Assembly: GCA_018697195.1 (NCBI GenBank) | Contig: CM031878.1 | Coordinates: 37,952,874-38,016,873, forward strand | DNA: 64,000 nt | Source: Certhia americana | Lineage: Eukaryota > Chordata > Aves > Passeriformes > Certhiidae | Direction: 5' to 3' | Notes under the pieces: model-generated | Databases searched by the model: none | What the model was told of the DNA's origin: nothing | The model's input: the letters and a program-made list of their open reading frames with translations, nothing else | Position numbers and translations under genes: made by a program | Shown: piece after piece, positions 1 to 12,368 of the stretch | Numbering within the stretch: position 1 is the first letter of the stretch | How the letters are laid out: each line of letters begins with the position of its first letter

Positions 1-47
<47 letters not shown>
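1..47. repeat. Poly(A) run at window edge
   Basis: The window starts with an uninterrupted run of A (47 bases). It may be the tail of a retroposed sequence whose body lies to the left, or a plain homopolymer; the body is not visible. Confidence 0.95.
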
Positions 48-50
<3 letters not shown>

Positions 51-1215
51 ATCAGTTGGGATCCCTTCAAGATGGATAAGATCTCCACTCATTGAGTAGC
101 TTGCTCAATGTAGCTGCCCAGAGAGTACAGAGAAGTCTGTAGAATCACTTGAGTGTTAGTCAAAAAGTGGCTGAAACAACTGTATGAAAGAAAATAAGAA
201 CAGCAGTTTATGGATTGCTAACTTTCCCCCCACAGTCTATATATATTAACTAAAAACCTTGTATTTCTCATTCCTTCATTTAGCCTGTTGGACACTGCAA
301 TATCGTGCTTCTTTTACTTCCCAAAGGAAATTTAACTCTAGTACTCCATTGCCTTCACTCCTTCTTCGAACAGTTTGTCATCCACACTCCTTTGCCTGCA
401 ATAGTCATATTTGCAAGTTGGTGGAATGCATTCTTTCATAAACCTCCTTTCAGTTACTTTAGCATCATTCTTCCTTTATTGGTATTAACCTTCCTTTATC
501 CTTTTCTATCTTCAGATTTACTCCCTTTCTTGTGACATCTCCAACAAAATACCAATTTGGTTTCCATCATTCTCTTATTAGTACACTGTTCCTTTGTTCC
601 CTTTTCTTGCATTATTAACTGAATATTTACATTGGGTCACCTTTAAATGATCTATAATCTAATACACTGAATCTTACTCACAACTGATAATCACTTGCAT
701 GAATATAATTCATACTTCAAAATATAATATAATTCATACTTCAAAGGAGCTTTATACAGCTTTGTAAAGATCACATAAAGCCTGGTTTGAAAAATGTCTT
801 TTCAAGTACCTCTATAAATGAAAGGTACATATGCAAATGCATCATGAAATATGAAATAGCAAATTAAATACTGTGTTATGTTGAAGAAAAGACTGAGAGT
901 ATGTATGTTTAAATTACAGATAAATACATTTTTAAAATTGTATTGAATTAATCCAAATCTGAACATCACAATTCCAAGTTATTGTCACCTATAAAATAAA
1001 TCTTAATGTATTAAAAATCTTAAAGTAGGGGATCAAAAACTCATAAGGCTGTTCATGCAGTCCTAAGTTTAAGGCATAGAGTTTGTTGCTCCATAAAAGA
1101 TTTTATTAATTTTGAAACAGTTGCATCCCCCTGTTTCTCTTGTACCCACAATGTCACACTCCTTTTTTTTCCATGTTATCTCTCAGAGGTATCCCCTGGA
1201 GTTTTCTTAAGAGCT
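48..1215. other. Intergenic sequence, no gene seen
   Basis: A+T-rich unique-looking sequence. It holds a 24-base direct duplication around 702-745 (unit containing TTCATACTTCAAA). The short frames here show no family resemblance. Confidence 0.6.
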
Positions 1216-1883
1216 TGTCCTGGTTTAGGGCAAATTTGAGAGAAAACCTCCAAAGGGGTTCCTCTAGGAAACAAGTTTAAGTAGCCCATCCCTTAACTGG
1301 TTTGGGAGAATGATTTCCTCAGAAAGGAGTGGAAAAACCTGTGTATTTTACAGGCAAATTACTCCCCAGCACAACAAATGAAAAATACTAAAGAACAAAA
1401 CCTCTTGCTGCTCCAAAGAGATGACAAATTCAGAAAGTCTCTCCCGTGGGGTGCAGCTCAGCTCACTCAGTTCTCAGTCCCTCCAGCACTGGAAAATGCT
1501 GGGCCCGGGCCAGGCCTGGTGGGGACACGGCGGAGCAGGTTCAAAGAGTTATAAGGAAAAAAAAAAAAAAAAAAACCACAAAACAAAACAAAAACAAACA
1601 AACAAACAAAAACCACAATCTGGAGAACTTCTCTGCTTTAGCTAGCCAAAAACTAACCAAAAGCAAAGGAGAACTCTCTCCTGCCGTCCACACTGCAGAC
1701 AACACAGGCTGTATGTGAAGGAAAGCTGAAGACTCTGATCTTTATGTTTGAAAACAACCACCTCAGACATTCCATTGCTTCTCCTTTTCCCCCCTTCACT
1801 CTCAGATGCAGTTTTAAAGGTGCAAAACTTATTTCTGAGCTAAACAGATGAATGGGGATACAATTTAGCATCAACCCAGGACA
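1216..1883. mobile_element. Solo LTR of an endogenous retrovirus
   Basis: The element starts TGTCCTGG and ends CCAGGACA, an 8-base perfect terminal inverted repeat of the TG...CA type. It is flanked by the 5-base direct repeat GAGCT (1211-1215 and 1884-1888), a target-site duplication. Length 668 bases. No internal retroviral coding sequence is present, so this is a solo LTR left by recombination between two LTRs. The opening 'TGTCCTGGTTTAGGGC' is like LTRs I associate with passerine genomes. An A-rich tract at about 1557-1615 breaks the interior. The 5-base duplication is more typical of ERVL-type than of ERVK (6) or ERV1 (4) elements. Orientation is uncertain. Confidence 0.85.
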
Positions 1884-1888
1884 GAGCT

Positions 1889-2474
1889 TTTTTTAGTTCA
1901 AAACTGAGATTTAACTGTGTATTTCCTTATGTTTACATATTCCTTTCATTTCATAGGACATAAAAAATCTCTGGCTACAATAACATTAGGGGTTCTTTCC
2001 TACTTGATCTCACAATATAGTTTTTGTCATGAAACAATGCTATATCATACATGATATGAAGCTGGTGGCAGTTTCCAAGTGGCAGTTTTCCCCATTTAGT
2101 AAATAAGCAAAGTGATAGTGGCATCGTAAAATGTTGGGGACTAAGAAATATGATTTAAAAAACAAGTATAATAATTATTGTAAATAAAAAAACACACTCA
2201 AATGATAGGACTAAAGAAGCCTGGTTGCTCTGAATCTTCATTAGTTGACTTTGTAGTTTCTAGAAAGTCATTAATCCTTGCCTTTTCCAAGAACTAACTA
2301 AATATTATAAAGCCATAATGTAAAGAAAAAAAATTAAAGCATTAGTAACTTTAGTAACTGAGAAGGAAACTTAAAGTGACACTGGGCAAGTACCTAGAAT
2401 GCAAAAAGGCTTCTGTGTGGTTTCTTAGTATATTTACTGGTTTTGGACACCACAATATAGAAAAGACATTAAGC
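1889..2474. other. Intergenic sequence, no gene seen
   Basis: Unique-looking A+T-rich DNA between the solo LTR and a CR1 fragment; nothing recognised. Confidence 0.6.
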
Positions 2475-2915
2475 TATTAGAGAGCATCCAGAGGAGGGCT
2501 GTAAGGGTGGTGAAGGGCCTTTGTAGGAAGCCGTATGAAGAGTGGCTGAGGTCACTTGGTCTGTTCAGCCCATAGGTGTCTGAGGACAGAGCTCACTGCA
2601 GTGACACCTTCCTTATCTCTGATCTCTGCTCTGTGGTGACAGTGACAGGACCTGGGAATGGACTGAAGTTGTGTCAGGGACAGTTTAGGTTGGACATTAG
2701 AGAAAGGTTCTTCCCCCGGAGGGTGTTTGGGCACTGGAACTGGATCCCCAGAGAAGTGGTCACAGCACCAGCCTGGCAGAGTACTATAACATTAGGACAA
2801 TGCTCTCAGGCACATGGTGTGACTCAAGGATGGTGCTGTGCAGGGCCAGGAGCTGGACTCAATGATCCTCGTGGGTCCCTTCCCACTCAGCTTGTTCTAT
2901 GATTCTGTGATATGG
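2475..2915 (+). mobile_element. CR1 LINE fragment (3' end)
   Basis: The sequence matches the 3' part of avian CR1: 'catccagaggagggctgtaa', 'gaagagtggctgaggtcact', 'ggttggacattagagaaagg'-like text, 'gagctggactcaatgatcct' and the tail 'tctatgattctgtgat'. It is 5'-truncated, as most CR1 copies are. Any open frames across it are degenerate. Confidence 0.88.
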
Positions 2916-5731
2916 GATACAGCAGTGAAGTGTTCTAAACATGATCATACATTACAACATGTAAAACAAGTAACTAAATTATTTAGGGAAACATTATCTA
3001 TTTTCAGTGGTTCCAGCATCCTCAATATTCAAAACCTATGCGGGGGCTGTGGTGTTACTTACTACCTCTCAAAAATCCTTCTGTATGTCAGAGGGTGAGA
3101 GCCATGGGAACAGATGGCCAAAAGGATAAGATAGGGAGCTTGATTCTATCTAGATTTTTTTTCTCAAGGTGTAAAGAGGATGGAACAAAAACTCCATCAG
3201 CAAGACGTGCATCTTTTTTCAGAGCTGCTCTTGTTCTGCAGCTGACATCCTGATGATTCATATTTTGCCAGGCATTCTGTTCAGTTATGGCTGTTCTGTA
3301 CCACTAAGAGGAATCAAAAATGGACATGATTTAGTGCTGCTCTGAGTTGTTCCAGTGCATAAATGGGAACAGAAAAGATGTGTGATGTGGCTGGATGATG
3401 GTGTGATACCTGTTTGTCATGGGATAAAGAAAGCTTAATTAAGAAACAACAGGGAGAAAGCACAAGAGATCTTTTCAGAAAGTCTGCAATAAATGAAAAA
3501 CAGGTTTCAAACTGTCATTTTGCTAGCTTCAGCAGCACTCTATTTAAAATTATAATAAAATGTATTAGTGCTTGTTCAGAGAACTTGTAACATGTTAGAC
3601 CTACAAAATTCATAGTAGGCCAGTTACAAATAATGTTAAAATTAAAAAGATCAATGCTGCAAAGTATTTTTTATCAGAAGAGCACTGGGGTTTTTTCTGC
3701 AGCTTTGAGGTTGATTTCTCTATTAGTTTTATGCTCATCACTGGTTTTTATTTATATCCACATGATAAAATTCCATAACCAACATGTGACAAAAGGTATT
3801 TATCATATTCTATTTAGCACTGTTACAAATCTGTAGTATTAGTCTCCTCTCATGCACAAATTTGAAACAGGTGGGTTTAACAATGTGTTGTTATGAATAA
3901 ATTTTAGGTTCTAGAAGCTCTGTGTTTCTGTGTAGTGTAGCTGCATACGTAGCAAAGCCTTCTGCACAGCTTTTCTAATGGCCTGGGAAAGCCATAGGTT
4001 CTGTGCTTGGGGCAGAGTACTGTGGCAAGTGCAACTGATGTGCAAGCTGTTAAACACGACCTTAACAGTTTTTCAGCATCAGGACTAAATTCCTTGGCAC
4101 CTCACTAATGCTTGTGCTTGAGTGGGAAATGGTGGCCTGAATGTGCCACTCTGATCACTATGAATTACATAGTTACAGAATAAGCTAGAAAATCTGGCTT
4201 CCAGACAAGCACTTCCTCTGGTTCATCAGTCACTGTGTCTCACTCTTCATACTTCAAATGTCATACTTACTAATGTCATCACAAATGTTCTTGAAGACAT
4301 GGCAGCAATCAAAAGTTATTTTGTCTGGCTCATCCTTCTCAGTAATCACATCTTCCTCACCTGCAGCATGCAGCTACTACAGATAAGGCTCTATTGCCTT
4401 GGATGTCTTAGACATACGTACACAAAAAGACTTAATCATGAACAATTTACCTTTTTTTCCTTGCTGTACTGGTTTTCTGGTGACAGACATTTGCAGACAT
4501 TTGATGCACTTCCCCAGAGTACTTATAAATGTCCACAAAACTTAGACTGCCAGTAGCCAGTGGTAGAAGAGCGTAATGCTGATGTTTCCCTAGCCTACAG
4601 CCAGAAATACCCGCAGTGGGCAAAGACACAGCCCTAAGGGTGTCTAATTTCTCAAAGGCATACTGAGAGTATGTATCTGCTTAGACCTGTCCATTGTGAA
4701 AGACTGTTTTCCCAGCAACATAATCATTTCTGCTTACTTTTTCAGAACCATCACCTTGTAAATAGTTTGTGGTCTTTTCTGAAGGAAGGTTCTATGTGCA
4801 TTTAAGAATATTATTTTCTCTGCTAAGAGCTATTTACAGTCTAGCTTGTCATGCTGTTAGGCAGTAACAACCAAGGAACAGAGCATTTCCTAGGAATTAA
4901 TGGCTTGCTAGGCAGAGTTTAAAGCCTGAGGTACAGCCAGAGGCTATTAACTCCAGCTGGTCATTAAAAATCCTACGGAAATACCTTGCTCTAAGGTCAG
5001 TATTACTGTTAAAACAAATGTAGGCAGATGGATTTATTTCATGGATTGCATTTTCAGCTGGTATGCACAGGGCTTTTCTGGAGAATTTACACCTTCGTAA
5101 TATTAACCAGTCAATTATTTGAGTCACCTCTCAGCATTCCAGTCATACAGTTTTAATTATCCTTGTTATGAAAAATGGAAGTGTAGCACTCTGGCAAATT
5201 TCATATCAGTTTATCTGATCAGCCTTTCACATCTGCAGGCAAATATAGCATCTTCTTTGCCTACGAAGGAAACAAAGCCCCTGATATGGGCATTTATTCC
5301 CCAAGAAGTAAGTACTTCATCTAAGTATCTAGTGTGTTTACACAAAGACAGGATCATTCAGAACACCAGCTGGCCAGCAGACCAAAATGAAAATTTAACA
5401 CAGGCAGTTTTACAGTCCTTAACAAGAGCCTATAAATAATAAATAGTTCAATTTAAAACATCTTCTGGGGAGACAGTGTAGTAGCAAAAGATGAAGTCAA
5501 GAAAATACATTTGGAATTGATTTGCTGGAATGGAATAGGAGCATTCAGTGGAATTATTCCACCGGAAGTGGAAGGTGGGCACAGTTAGGGATAAACCATG
5601 GATTGATTTAAGCTCTACAAAATAAATCTTGAAAGTTACATATCTGATAGGTCAGATATCCTTTAGAACAGTCATCTGCACATAGGTTTATATTTTTGTA
5701 ATGTTCAGATTTTAAAAAAACAAAATGAAAA

Positions 5732-5848
5732 CACAGTAAAAACACTGTTATTGAAAAATTGCTATTGCTACTGGGGTTAAAAAAAATAAAGTATGTATGT
5801 TTAGTAAAAAAACATACTTTTTACTGCCTATAACGTGTTTTTACTGTG
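5732..5848. repeat. 117-base nested inverted repeat
   Basis: CACAGTAAAAACAC at 5732-5745 is perfectly complemented by GTGTTTTTACTGTG at 5835-5848. Inside, AAAGTATGT (5788-5796) pairs with ACATACTTT (5812-5820). The layout is that of a small non-autonomous DNA element or a folded hairpin, but no clear target-site duplication flanks it. Confidence 0.7.
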
Positions 5849-8180
5849 ATAATACAAATAAGCCAGATACAGCTAATGCTGTAATGCTCTTATGCTGCCA
5901 GTTCTTTAATATTTGACAAAACTAAGAATCAACACATCCCTCTCAGCCACTGTTGGGTTCCTATCAGTAGATGGGGGAGTTTTTAAAGTTTTACTGGGCA
6001 AACTATATTGCAGCAGTGAACTAATTATTTTTTTAAGATACTCAGATCTATAGAGGAAAAGATGATTCCAGGAATCCTGTCAATGTCCTGCTGCACTGCA
6101 AAATCTTGTATCTTTTCTGCTGAAGTGCACCTCTAGGTATTTGCTTGCTTTCTGTACACATAGATACACATAAAGATCCTGACACATATTCCATCCTATT
6201 TCAAGATTATTTCTACTAGAATATGAATATCTTCTACTTTCAAAAATATTTCAAGACCTCAACAATGTGCATATATGTCACCTTAAGGGTTTTCAATATC
6301 CCAAACTTGACCTTCATGGAGATTCATAAAAAAGTCTTAAGACACAAATACTTCAAATAGTTACACATCTGCTTAGTTTTACAGACTTATGAGTACTTTG
6401 AGGGTTAAGCACTCAGTAAAGAGTTGCAGGATTGAAGCTAAACTATTTTTATTGTAATATATTTTTATTCATATGGGAGTATACTTGTTTTCCATGACTG
6501 TACTACCCGTTTAAATGTAAATTTTCTTTCTTTGTCATCAAAATCTGATAGCAATATTTGAATGCACTCCATGATGTCAGACTCCCAACCTGAATTCAAG
6601 TCAGTCTAAGAAATGCAGGTTTCTCCAACTAAGAAAAAGGTGCTTTCCCAACTTAGGCTGAAATAGTTGCAAATCCTGCCTGTGACTGGGCATGAATTAT
6701 GGACTTTTATAAAATGTTTGAAAATCTGTGCTTTTAGTGTAAGAGACAGTGTGTATAGAACCAAATTTCATCCTTCTAAATGTGCTTCGAGATGAAACAT
6801 CCACCCCTTCAACATTAACTGGATAAGTTGCAGCAGCTACAGTGAAAGGATGCCAAGACTAAACTATTTACTTAAAGGATTCCGATGTGTCCAAGCACCA
6901 AATGGCTTAAGTCTTTCAACCAGGCAATTAATAATAAAACCCACTATTCCAAAACACAGTTATCAGCACCCCAGATGTATACCCGAATTTAGCAGTATCT
7001 GATTGTCCAACATGTTGCACATTACCCTGAACAAAAATTTCTCACCAAATGGATAGCTTCAGTCCTGAAATCCATATCAGATGTTCAGGAGGTATACTGG
7101 CAAAAGATTTAAATGCCCCAAGTTTTAAACTGCAGCTTATCTTCCTGTGGAAAAATATTTGGAAAAAAACAAAAAGTCCCTCACACCTTTGAAAATATTT
7201 TTGTTTTCAGTGGATTGAATTAGCTCTTCATATTAACAGACTTTTTTCCTTATGAGGATACCTAGATGTCACTCATCTGGGTAGAAAGTGTACTTTTCTT
7301 GAACAGAATAGGTTGCATCAAAATAAAAGGGAAATTTCTCGTGGCCCTGCACTTTATCATTTATTATTTCTACATTACCTGACACCTGTATAGAAAACCT
7401 AAAAGTGTTTCTGTTTTCTTATGTGAAAAGAAGGGGAAAATTGGGGCAAATGCAAGTAAATATCCAAGTGAAAAATGTAAGTGAACATATATAAGCAGTA
7501 TGGAGGTCAAAACAAAACAATGTGAACCAGAAACAGCCACAGATTTCTGCATTTTAATAAAAGAGATACAGGCAGTGCAGCAACATTCAGAAGTCACAGA
7601 TCCAAGTAAGCAACATCCACTGAGTTCTGTTCACAAGCCTGCAGTCAAGCCAATTGACAATAGTAGATGTTCATATGACAATGTTGTCAGATCCCACAAA
7701 GGATTAAACTAATCTATGCCTGATTACTACATTTTACTGCTATGCCAGACGGCTCCCAGAGTAACTATTTGGATGCATTTTATTCTTTAGAAAGATGATT
7801 TAATGAAGTGTGCACTTCCTGGAGTCAGCATTTTAAGAAACATGAAAAACAATGCATTCTCTTTAATATGATTGCAGGTGTCCTTTTATTTATTCCTAGT
7901 TTTCCTCTTCATTTGATCTCATGTACTGTAAATATATTAGAGAGAACCTAACTAAGATGCTTTTGCATGAATTTCTTGAATATGTATAAATTATTCTACA
8001 CAGCAGCATACAAAGCTGCACATCTCATAAAGGCAATGTCTTCTTTCAGCCATTCGCAAACAACATGCAGCTTCAAATTTTGTATACTATGGAGTGCTGT
8101 ACATCATTGTTCCCAGGCTATGACAAGCTGCTTAAATGGGCATGTACCAAGACATGCCATTTTATCAGAGGGTGTGTGAA

Positions 8181-8211
8181 GCTACAATACTGTGAAACAC
8201 AGTATTGTAGC
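8181..8211. repeat. Perfect hairpin, 14-base arms, 3-base loop
   Basis: GCTACAATACTGTG is followed by AAA and then its exact reverse complement. It is intergenic, with no transcription unit visible around it. Confidence 0.92.
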
Positions 8212-10094
8212 TGTGTTTCTGACCCAGTGAACACCTGTTTTCAGCAACATGTTTCAAGACACATATAAAGGTCATGAAGTAAATACCTGACCAGACTACA
8301 TAATTTAAACTCTTTGCATTTATGTGTACACAGTAAATTCTGTGTATCATATTTCCACATTTCCTTCAGCACATTCCCTTATCTCAACTAGTTACAGAAA
8401 AATCTTTCCTCAATGCCTCCTCCTGAGTTCTTAAGCATGTAACTTTCCTTTCATGGAAATGCACAAGGGAACTTAAACCCTGATAAAGACACAGGAGAGA
8501 ATTTCAATCAAGCTTAATTGTATGAAGCTTAGAGTCACACATTTTTTAATTAGTCTAAAAGGTTACAGTTTGTTCCTTCATTAATTTTCTGCTTCAGGGC
8601 CAATCAAAATCCATTTGTATTAAAGAAGTAATAAGCCATTTAGTAAAATTGTAATGATAACCAGTTAATCTCTGAAAGCACTGAGGTAACTAATCCAATA
8701 ATGATGGCTTAATTTTTGTTTAATATCCTGTAAGGGACAGATCACAAATCTGTGTTTTCCATTACAGTGGCAGAAGAAATCTTAATAAAAGGGCCCCCTT
8801 ATGAAATATGCTGCAGTTCAAACGGCTCTGGCAAAAATGCTCTGACCCTGTAGTGCCATCCAAGACAATCATATTGGATCAAATGCCTGCTGGAATATGG
8901 AGTGTCTGTTGTGGATGAAAGGCTTAGATTTTAACCGTTAGCGTAAGATAAAATCATAAAAGATTGAGAAAAGATTCATGGAACACAATAAATAGGATGT
9001 GTAGCCACTTTTAATTTTGAAACATAAAGGATTCTTTAATATCAGTAGTTTCCTGACAATTTACTACTATAATTTTAGTGTAGATTACTACTATCCATTA
9101 TGATTTTCGTGTATTTTTAAGCGACAATACATCACCCTCTGTTCTCCCAATGATGCAGCACTGGGTGCAGGTCTGAAAACAGAGCAGTAGTTAAACAGTT
9201 GACCAAGTATCGAATTTAAGCCATGATTTATAATGGTGAATGTTTCCAGAACCCACTTCGTTTGGAACAAGGTATAGCAAGAAATAAAAGATAAAAAAGC
9301 TTTGCTAGTTCTTTCCTACCACTGTAGGGTGGAATAAAGGAGCCAGCATCTATCCAACAGAGAAACCATGGCTGAACTCTCAGTGCTTCTGAAAATTTAC
9401 TAACCTCTTTTGGTGCCTAAATAAAATTGTATGATACTGAACAGGGACATAGGATGAGCCCAAGCTAGAAGTGGCTTGTAGGAAGGCAGGATTCCCTTTT
9501 CACTTTTTTCAGTTACAAAGTGTCAGTCTCTTTTATTGTGCATCTTTCCTGCTTGTTTTTAAAGAGTGCTTTGCTATCAAAGCTTTGTAGAAGCAAATAT
9601 TTGAGATGCTATCTTGATGAGAAAGTTTCTTTGATCATAGATGTGTATCTGTAAATCTGCAAGCAGAATTTCTGAAGTTAAGTAATATCTTTATTGTCTG
9701 TGTTTTATTAGTAAGGTTATGTTCTATATACAGCCAATCACAATATCTATTGGCCTTTTAAATCCTTTTCATTAAAAAAAAAAAAAAACAAAAACTACTC
9801 ATAGGCAAAACAGGAAAAAAATACAATGCATTCTTCCCTGTTGCTAGTTTTGTTGTAGCAGAATTTTGGAAGAAAAGGTTCTAGATCAACACTAACCCCT
9901 CTTTATTTGGGGGTTTTCTTGTGTCATTGAAAGTTTTGAAAAAAATTATAGCAAAGCAGGCAAAGTGTCAACTGAAGTATGTTTATAAGATAATAAAACC
10001 TCCGGTTTGCCAACACAGGACTTGTTCTCTCAATTCTATGACTTGCAAGTACTTTACTTTACCCTGTGAAGGTCTTGCCTTCAAACAATGCCTT

Positions 10095-12368
10095 AGTCTA
10101 GGAGGTACCTGGAGTGTTTGGCAGATAACCTTCTGACACAGCTGGTGTGTAAGCCAACTAGGGATGGCAGCTGCTGGACCTGCTGTTTGCAAACAGAGAA
10201 GGTCTGGTGGATGATGTGATCACTAGAGGCCATCTGGGGCACAACAGTCACAAAACGACGGAGTTTTCGGTTCACAGAGATATAAGGAGGGGCTACAGGA
10301 GAATTGGGACTTCTGGAGGACAGAGTTTGGCCTGTTTAGGAGATTGGTTGAAAAAATCCCTTGGACAGCAGTCCTCAAGGGCAAAAGAGTCCAATAAGGC
10401 TGGACATGCTTTAAGGAGGAAATCCTTAAAGCACAGGAGCACAGGAGTTGTCCCCATATGCTGAAAGAAAAGCAGCCAGGAAAGACCAGCTTGGCTGAAC
10501 ATAGAGCTTTGGCTGGAATTCAGAGAAAAGAGGAGAGTTTATGACCTTTGGAAGAAGGAACAGACAACTCAGGAGACCTAGAAGGATGTTGTGAGGTTAC
10601 ACAGTGAGGAAATTAAAAGGGCCAAATCCATTGAGATTCTAATCTGTCTATCCCATAAAAGACAACAAAAAATGCTTATGCAAATACATCAGCAACAAGA
10701 TCTAAGGAGGATCTCCATTCTTAACTGGATGCAGAGGGAAACACAGTGACAAAGGACTAGGAAAAAAGGTTGATGTACTTAATGCCTTCCTTGACTCAGA
10801 CTTTAATAGCAAGAACAATGATCTTCAGGGTAGTCAGCTGAAAGACAGAGACGAGGAGCACAATAAACTCTCATAACCCAGGAGGAAATGATCAACACCC
10901 TGAAACACCTCGTAGACACACACTAGTCTATAGGGCTGAATGGAATCTACCCAAGGGCTCTGAGGATGCTGGTGGAAGTTCTCAGAGAGCCACTTTTCAT
11001 TATTTACCAGCAGTCCTTCCAGTTGACTGGAAGTTAGCAAATGTGACCCTTTTACCATCTACAAGAAGCTTCAGAAGAAGAATCCAGGGAACTACAGACC
11101 TGTTAGTCTGATTCTGGGGGCTGTCCTGGAGCAGGTCATCCTGAGTGCCATTATATGGCAGAAGACGTGCAAGATAACCATGGGGTCAGACATGGCTGGT
11201 GTGGGTTTGTGAAAGGCAGGTCCTGCTTGACCATCCTGATTACCTTCTATGACCAGGTGACCAACTTAATGGGGGAAAGTCTGTGGATGTTGTCTACATG
11301 GACTTTAATAAAGCCTTTGACTCCATTTCCCACAGCATTCTCCTGGAACAGCTGGTTACTCATGGCCTGAGTGAGTGTATCCTTCGCTGGATTGAGAACT
11401 GTCTGGATGGCTGGCCCCAAATATTTGTGGCTACTGGAATTACATCCAGTTGATGTCCAGTCTCCAGGGCTCAGTGTTGAGTCCAAGTCCTATTTAATAT
11501 CTTTATCAATTATTTGGTTGAAGAGATCAAGTGCCCCCGGTCAGTTCCCAGAGGACACCAAGCTGGATAGGAATGTCAGTCTGCAAGAAGGTAGGAAGGT
11601 TCTGCAGAAGAATCTGGACAAGCTGGATCGATGGGCCAAGGCCAACAGTATGTGATTCATGAAGATCTACACTTTGGCCCAGGCAGGACTCCAGGCTGGG
11701 TGAAGAGTGGCTATAAATCTGCTCCGTGGAAAAGGGCCTGGGAGTACTGAATATGATCCAGCAGTGTACCCAGCTGTCCAAGAAGGCAAATGGCCTCCTG
11801 GCCTTTGCCAGCAAAAGTGTGGCAAGCAGGACCAGGGCAGTGATTGTCCCCCTGTGCTGGGCACTGGTGAGGCCACAGCTTGAATGCTATGTGGAGTTCT
11901 GGGCCCCCTTGATTTAACAAGGCTGGAGCATGTCCAGAGAAGGGCAATGGAGCTGGAGCAGGGTTTGGAGCACAGCTCCTATTGCAGCTGAGGGAGCTGG
12001 AGTTATTTATCCTGCAGGAAAGGAAGGCAGAGACCTCACTGCTCTCTTGTAACTACCTGAAAGATGGTAGCAAAGTAGGGGGGTGGTCTGCTCTCCCAAG
12101 TAACAGAAGACAGGACAAGAGAAAAATGCCTCAAGTTGCACTAGGGGAGGTTTAGATTGGACACTAGGAAAAAATTCTTCATTGACAGGGTAGGCAGGCA
12201 TTGGAATAGGCTGCTCTATTGGAGGTGGAAATGTTCAAAAGGTGTGTGGATGTGGCACTAGGGGTCATAGTGGTGAACATGGTGGTGAACATGGTGGTGC
12301 TAGGTTACTGGTTGGACTTGATTATCTTAGAAGTCTTTTCCAACTTTAACAATTCTATAATTCTATGA
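10095..12368 (+). mobile_element. CR1 LINE, degenerate, with endonuclease end and RT remnants
   Basis: About 2.3 kb of a CR1 retrotransposon. Translated pieces follow the order of CR1 ORF2: the end of the endonuclease region (LLDLLFANREGL, then DDVITRGHLGHNS), the linker (EKRGEFMTFGRR-type text), reverse transcriptase (FVKGRSCLT, and MDFNKAFDSISH-like residues across frames), then LDRWAKANSM and the KKANGLLAFASKSVASRTRA segment. Numerous stops and frame changes show it is dead. The 3' end has 'ggttggacttgattatctta' and the repeat ATTCTATAATTCTATGA typical of CR1 tails. The 5' part of the element (5'UTR, ORF1, most of the endonuclease) is absent. Confidence 0.92.

Larger units (their letters stand above)
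2916..10094. other. Intergenic sequence, no gene seen
   Basis: About 7 kb of mostly unique-looking DNA with no supported gene on either strand. Contained structures are a nested inverted repeat (5732-5848), a perfect 14-base-arm hairpin (8181-8211), an A run near 9774-9788 and a homeodomain-motif-rich block (8560-8900), each treated separately. The longest open frames (about 100 codons) have no recognisable similarity. Confidence 0.6.

Noticed and set aside
11155..11947. Several open frames of 60-95 codons on both strands
   Set aside because: They are pieces of a dead CR1 element (plus strand) or its antisense, not host genes.
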